Below, piece after piece: positions 61,501 through 64,000 of a stretch of DNA of 64,000 nt. Position numbers and translations under genes: made by a program. Origin of the DNA: Trebouxia sp. TZW2008 (taxonomy: Eukaryota; Chlorophyta; Trebouxiophyceae; Trebouxiales; Trebouxiaceae); contig BDIU01000117.1 of assembly GCA_002118135.1 (NCBI GenBank), positions 62,001 through 126,000 of the forward strand, given 5' to 3'. The stretch's first letter is position 1. Each line of letters starts with the position of its first letter. The notes under the pieces were generated by a model. The model was not told the DNA's origin and searched no databases. It was given only the letters and a program-made list of their open reading frames with translations.

Positions 61501-62846
61501 AGCATGATTGCTGGTGAGTTGCAATGCAGAGAGCCCATGTTGCACCTGCCATCAGGGACAGGCAAGGCACTGCTGCAGCTCTGTCTACATATGTGGCACC
61601 AGCATCTGCATATCTGAACATATACCTGGTTGACCTTGGCATGGCATGCGCAAATGGAAACACAGATGTGCTTGCATAAAATTGCCTCAGCTTCTTCTCA
61701 ACAGAGGGAATCAGCAGAAGCAGATGTCACAACAAAAGTCAGCAGAAGAAGCTGTACAAAAGCTGTCTTGTCATGACAGGTGCTGTGTGATCTGCACATC
61801 TTTGAAGTGTGTCTCGCCTGGCATGGCATATGGCTCCGGTAGCTTCCGTGATGGTGACAACAAGGATGTTCAGACTTGACAGTATGTCTGCTTGACAGGT
61901 GTTACATGACCCAAACTTCCCTCCAGTGTGTTTCCCCTGGCGTTCTGTCAGTAAGCAAGCAGCAGGCAATCAGGTCAGCGCTGACAGTCTTGTGGCATTT
62001 CAGGTGCTACGTGACCCGCACATCCCTCAAGTGTGTCTCCCCTGGCATGGCATACGGCTCAGGCAGCTTCCCTGATGGGGACAATAAGGATGTGTCACGA
62101 TGGAAGGCAGACAATGACACCAGAGTCTGCTTCCAGTACAGTGCCATTGACAAGGTTCCCAAGAACTCTGAGCACTACAAGTCTAATGACGAGCTGTATG
62201 ATCAGCTGGTCAAGGACTTGAAGTCATATGGAGCTCAGGAGGTTCAGGTAACCTGTCATTGCACAGATGTTGGAGTCATGTTGGGGCTAGTTGAAACTGC
62301 ATGTGCTAGACGAAATGCTAGATGCTTGTTGGATCCAGGTCAGCTGAGTCCTGCCTTGTATATGCCAGATGTTGCTTGCAATGGCGTTCAAGACTGCAGG
62401 CACTCATCTTACACATTTGCATACTTTCTGATACCAGCGTGGCAGATGCAATTTTGCTGACAGATTTGGCTCTTGACACCTTGACCGCTGACTGACGTGA
62501 GAGACACCACGCAGTTGTGACTGCAGCTAGCAAGGCTCTGAGACAGCTGATGTCTGGGATCAGATGGTTTCCTGTGCTGTGTCTGTGTCTCAGGTGTTCG
62601 ATACAACACACTCATTGCTGTGGAAACTTGCAGGCACAGATGGACCCATACAACCCCAAAGAGAGGCTGCAGAAGCGCTGGAAGTACATGCCTCACTTCC
62701 TGAGCAAGGATTTGGGCAAGCTGTGGGACTTGTGGGATCTACAGGGCACATACAAAACCTTCTACTTGGGCTCAGCAACCTGCTTTGAGTCAACCGCTGA
62801 TGTGCACAGCTACAACATGCAGCTTGCTGACTACTTTCAGCTGTAA
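55548..62846 (+). CDS. FAD-dependent amine-oxidase-like oxidoreductase
   Basis: Thirteen exons: 55548..55733, 55892..55990, 56221..56301, 56669..56935, 57494..57617, 58106..58191, 58551..58610, 58693..58776, 59222..59280, 59664..59807, 61087..61329, 62004..62247, 62634..62846; 629 residues with all phases matched. Exon 1 carries the dinucleotide-binding RIAIIGGGPAGLTMANEL; exon 2 gives VTVYEKDVRVGGMTYT. Exon 3 has PHEMGACYL, and exon 10 has VMVQGGFMSIWERLARKLP, typical of flavin amine oxidases (NAD_binding_8/Amino_oxidase, including beta-cyclopiazonate dehydrogenase-like proteins). The substrate is unknown. Exon 8 (58693-58776) is least certain. The product lacks an obvious signal peptide. 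Introns near exons 4, 6, 7, 11 and 12 contain tandem copies of those exon starts. Confidence 0.8.
56525..56780. repeat. Diverged copy of an FAD-gene exon start
   Basis: The start of exon 56669..56935 (from about 56665) is preceded by a diverged copy at about 56525-56640. The shared core is CTGTCCCAATGCC, then AGGTGTACAGTG., then ACATCAACAGA-like sequence. The copy keeps a CTGCAG acceptor but is frameshifted. Confidence 0.75.
57957..58115. repeat. Three 53-bp units ending in an FAD-gene exon
   Basis: Units start at 57957, 58010 and 58063 (GATTGCTGTTTGTCTG then TCTGAGTCTGGT then a GATGTTGCAACAGCATT-like end). The third contains the acceptor and first codons of exon 58106..58191. The second also has an intact CAACAG acceptor, giving a possible alternative start of the exon. 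Confidence 0.85.
58389..58555. repeat. Two 83-bp units before an FAD-gene exon
   Basis: Units at 58389 and 58472 share GATTGCTTTTCTCTGC, then CGTCCCTGCAATATCGC, then GACGTCTTGTGCATGAC and an ATGCAG or CTGCAG end. The second ends exactly at the acceptor of exon 58551..58610; the first ends in an equivalent acceptor. Confidence 0.85.
60380..61200. repeat. Five tandem units of about 175 bp, exon start array
   Basis: Exon-start copies begin at 60388, 60563, 60737, 60913 and 61087. All encode YKQNDDPEVTAHHDY-like and LACKLDDMP peptides (the first begins HKQNDD). All five have an AG acceptor just before the copy. Spacings are 175, 174, 176 and 174 bp. Only the fifth continues to the full exon 61087..61329 and its GTAAGC donor. 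Units 2-3 and 4-5 are in one continuous frame, because 174 is a multiple of three. Confidence 0.92.
61775..62070. repeat. Three tandem copies of another FAD-gene exon start
   Basis: Copies begin at about 61780, 61899 and 62004, each after a CAG acceptor, encoding CCVICTSLKCVSPGMAYGSG, CYMTQTSLQCVSPG and CYVTRTSLKCVSPGMAYGSG. The third is the full exon 62004..62247. The first keeps homology through the GDNKDV peptide; the second breaks after CVSPG. Confidence 0.9.
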
Positions 62847-63662
62847 GGAGTTGCAGCCTGTACAAGACAAGACCAGAGGTAGAGTTCTGAGAAGAGAGCA
62901 AACTATTGTTCTGACGTTCAGAGGCTCTGTGGCCGATTTGGGGAGCATTTTAGGACTTCACTTACCGATTGTAACCGTTCTGGTCGTTTGGCGTTCTGGT
63001 GTCAAAATGATTTACAAACTAATAACTTAGATTGACTGTCTTCTGCTATCTGTAGACGAAGCAGCACGCCCTGCATAGACATATGTGTGCATTTGAATTG
63101 CTTTGCAGGTTGCAGCCGTGTACAGCGCACTAATTTTTGATTGTGACTGTGACCACAATGAAGTCATCAGTCATACTTGAGGTCTGTAATCACTTTTGGC
63201 TTCTGTGTTCGCCTCGTAGGTATGCTTTCCAGGTCTAGTCAATAACTACAGGCTTTTAATAAAGCTAAGTCTGGCTTGAGGAACGTTCAGATGCATTGCA
63301 GTTAAATTCCATCTGATTTATTTGTTTTGACCTGTTTGCAAAGGCAGCACCCTTTACTGCCTGATGCGCATGCACCGAAATAGCCAGACATTGTATGCAA
63401 CATTTGTTTCTGGCATGCACACGGGCATGCTTGTATTTCTTGAGGGGTTACTAATCGCAAGTTTACGAAGTGTGTCGGGGAAATGCTGAGAGACTAATCT
63501 TGGTGCTGGCAACTAAAAGGCCTTTCCGAAACCTTGGATACTTGTCGGAACCTCGCCGTCGTGCGCCATGGCCGAGCTGAAAGGCTGTCGACGGTCAGGC
63601 GTAATGTAAAACGCTGCTTGGGTCGGCCTGCCCTAAACAGATTGCGTTGTCGGAGGAAAGCC
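62847..63662. other. Intergenic stretch before the last gene
   Basis: About 815 bp with no supported ORF. It should contain the 3' untranslated region of the FAD gene and the promoter of the gene starting at 63663. An AATAAA-like word near 63259 is not informative in green algae, which mostly use TGTAA. Confidence 0.45.
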
Positions 63663-64000
63663 ATGGCCAGGACCGGCAGCCTGGCCGCTGCGCTATCGTT
63701 GCTGTTGAGCTTGCTGACACTTGGCACATGCTTTACGCTAGTGGCTCAGACGCTCCCAAATGCTGTGGTAAAGCCTGCGGCCATTTCTCACGAAAGTAAG
63801 GTAGCCAAATATCTTGGGAACGCTCACCTTCCTGCGTGATCACGCAGGACACCGCCCCAACGCAAATGCCCGCGTCTGATACTCCAGCTTCCAGACATCA
63901 AGGGTACATGATGGGCTTGCAGTCGGTGGAAAGCTTCGTTCCTATCTCCTTGCTGCCCGAAAACACATCCATGCTGACCCACACAAAAATTTACAGGCAA
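63663..64000 (+). CDS. Start of a secreted or membrane protein, partial
   Basis: Two exons are proposed: 63663..63767 and 63848 to beyond 64000, joined in phase 0. The first encodes MARTGSLAAALSLLLSLLTL followed by GTCFTLVAQ, a signal peptide or N-terminal membrane anchor. The second, open to the window end, encodes a Thr/Pro-rich then more ordered stretch (GYMMGLQSVESFVPISLLPE). I cannot assign a family. A start further upstream in frame (near 63534) would place a basic region before the hydrophobic core, giving a type II anchor instead. The acceptor of exon 2 sits inside an 18-bp palindrome. Confidence 0.55.
63831..63848. repeat. Perfect 18-bp palindrome over a 3' splice site
   Basis: CCTGCGTGATCACGCAGG is its own reverse complement. 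Its last bases include the CAG acceptor used by exon 63848 onward, so the pre-mRNA could fold the acceptor into a stem. Confidence 0.85.

Overview
This is nuclear DNA from a green alga. The genes are densely split by GT-AG introns, nearly all exons are under 500 bp, and base composition is near 50% GC. The protein set (VPS13/SHRUBBY-like, ELL, RPB4, a UBE2E-like E2, mitochondrial bL36 with a plant-style tail, DPM3, DUF2828) fits a chlorophyte. I lean towards Trebouxiophyceae but cannot prove the genus. I built gene models by hand from reading frames, splice sites and codon phase. Each complete model closes to a whole number of codons, but none has been checked against RNA. One base-count mismatch remains near 31078 (ELL start).

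Layout: a DUF2828 gene (minus, 3' end off the window) is head to head with a small unknown gene (plus, 3297-3890). A 43-exon VPS13-type bridge-like lipid-transfer protein gene fills 5178-30486 (minus). It is head to head with an ELL elongation-factor gene (plus, 31078-36839). A long coiled-coil gene (minus, 37401-45996) is head to head with a ubiquitin-conjugating enzyme (plus, 46433-47155). RPB4 (minus, 47770-48447) is head to head with mitochondrial ribosomal protein L36 (plus, 48873-49321). DPM3 (minus, 51725-52181) is followed after only 4 bp by an ORF for an unknown protein (50593-51720), a likely dicistronic unit. After about 3.4 kb with no gene I can defend comes an FAD-dependent amine-oxidase-like gene (plus, 55548-62846), then the start of a secreted or membrane protein gene (plus, 63663 to the end).

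The most striking signal is not a gene. Introns of all five long genes carry tandem copies of a neighbouring exon edge: a splice site plus the first or last 30-110 bp of the exon. Examples are six units of exactly 114 bp in the coiled-coil gene, five units of about 175 bp and three units of about 105-119 bp in the FAD gene, and several two- to four-copy sets in VPS13, ELL and DUF2828. Many copies keep a usable acceptor and an open frame. Local duplication across exon-intron junctions therefore seems to be a general process in this genome, making introns longer and offering decoy or alternative splice sites.

The genes do not form one pathway. Functions are housekeeping: lipid transfer between membranes, Pol II transcription (ELL, RPB4), ubiquitination, mitochondrial translation and dolichol-phosphate-mannose synthesis.
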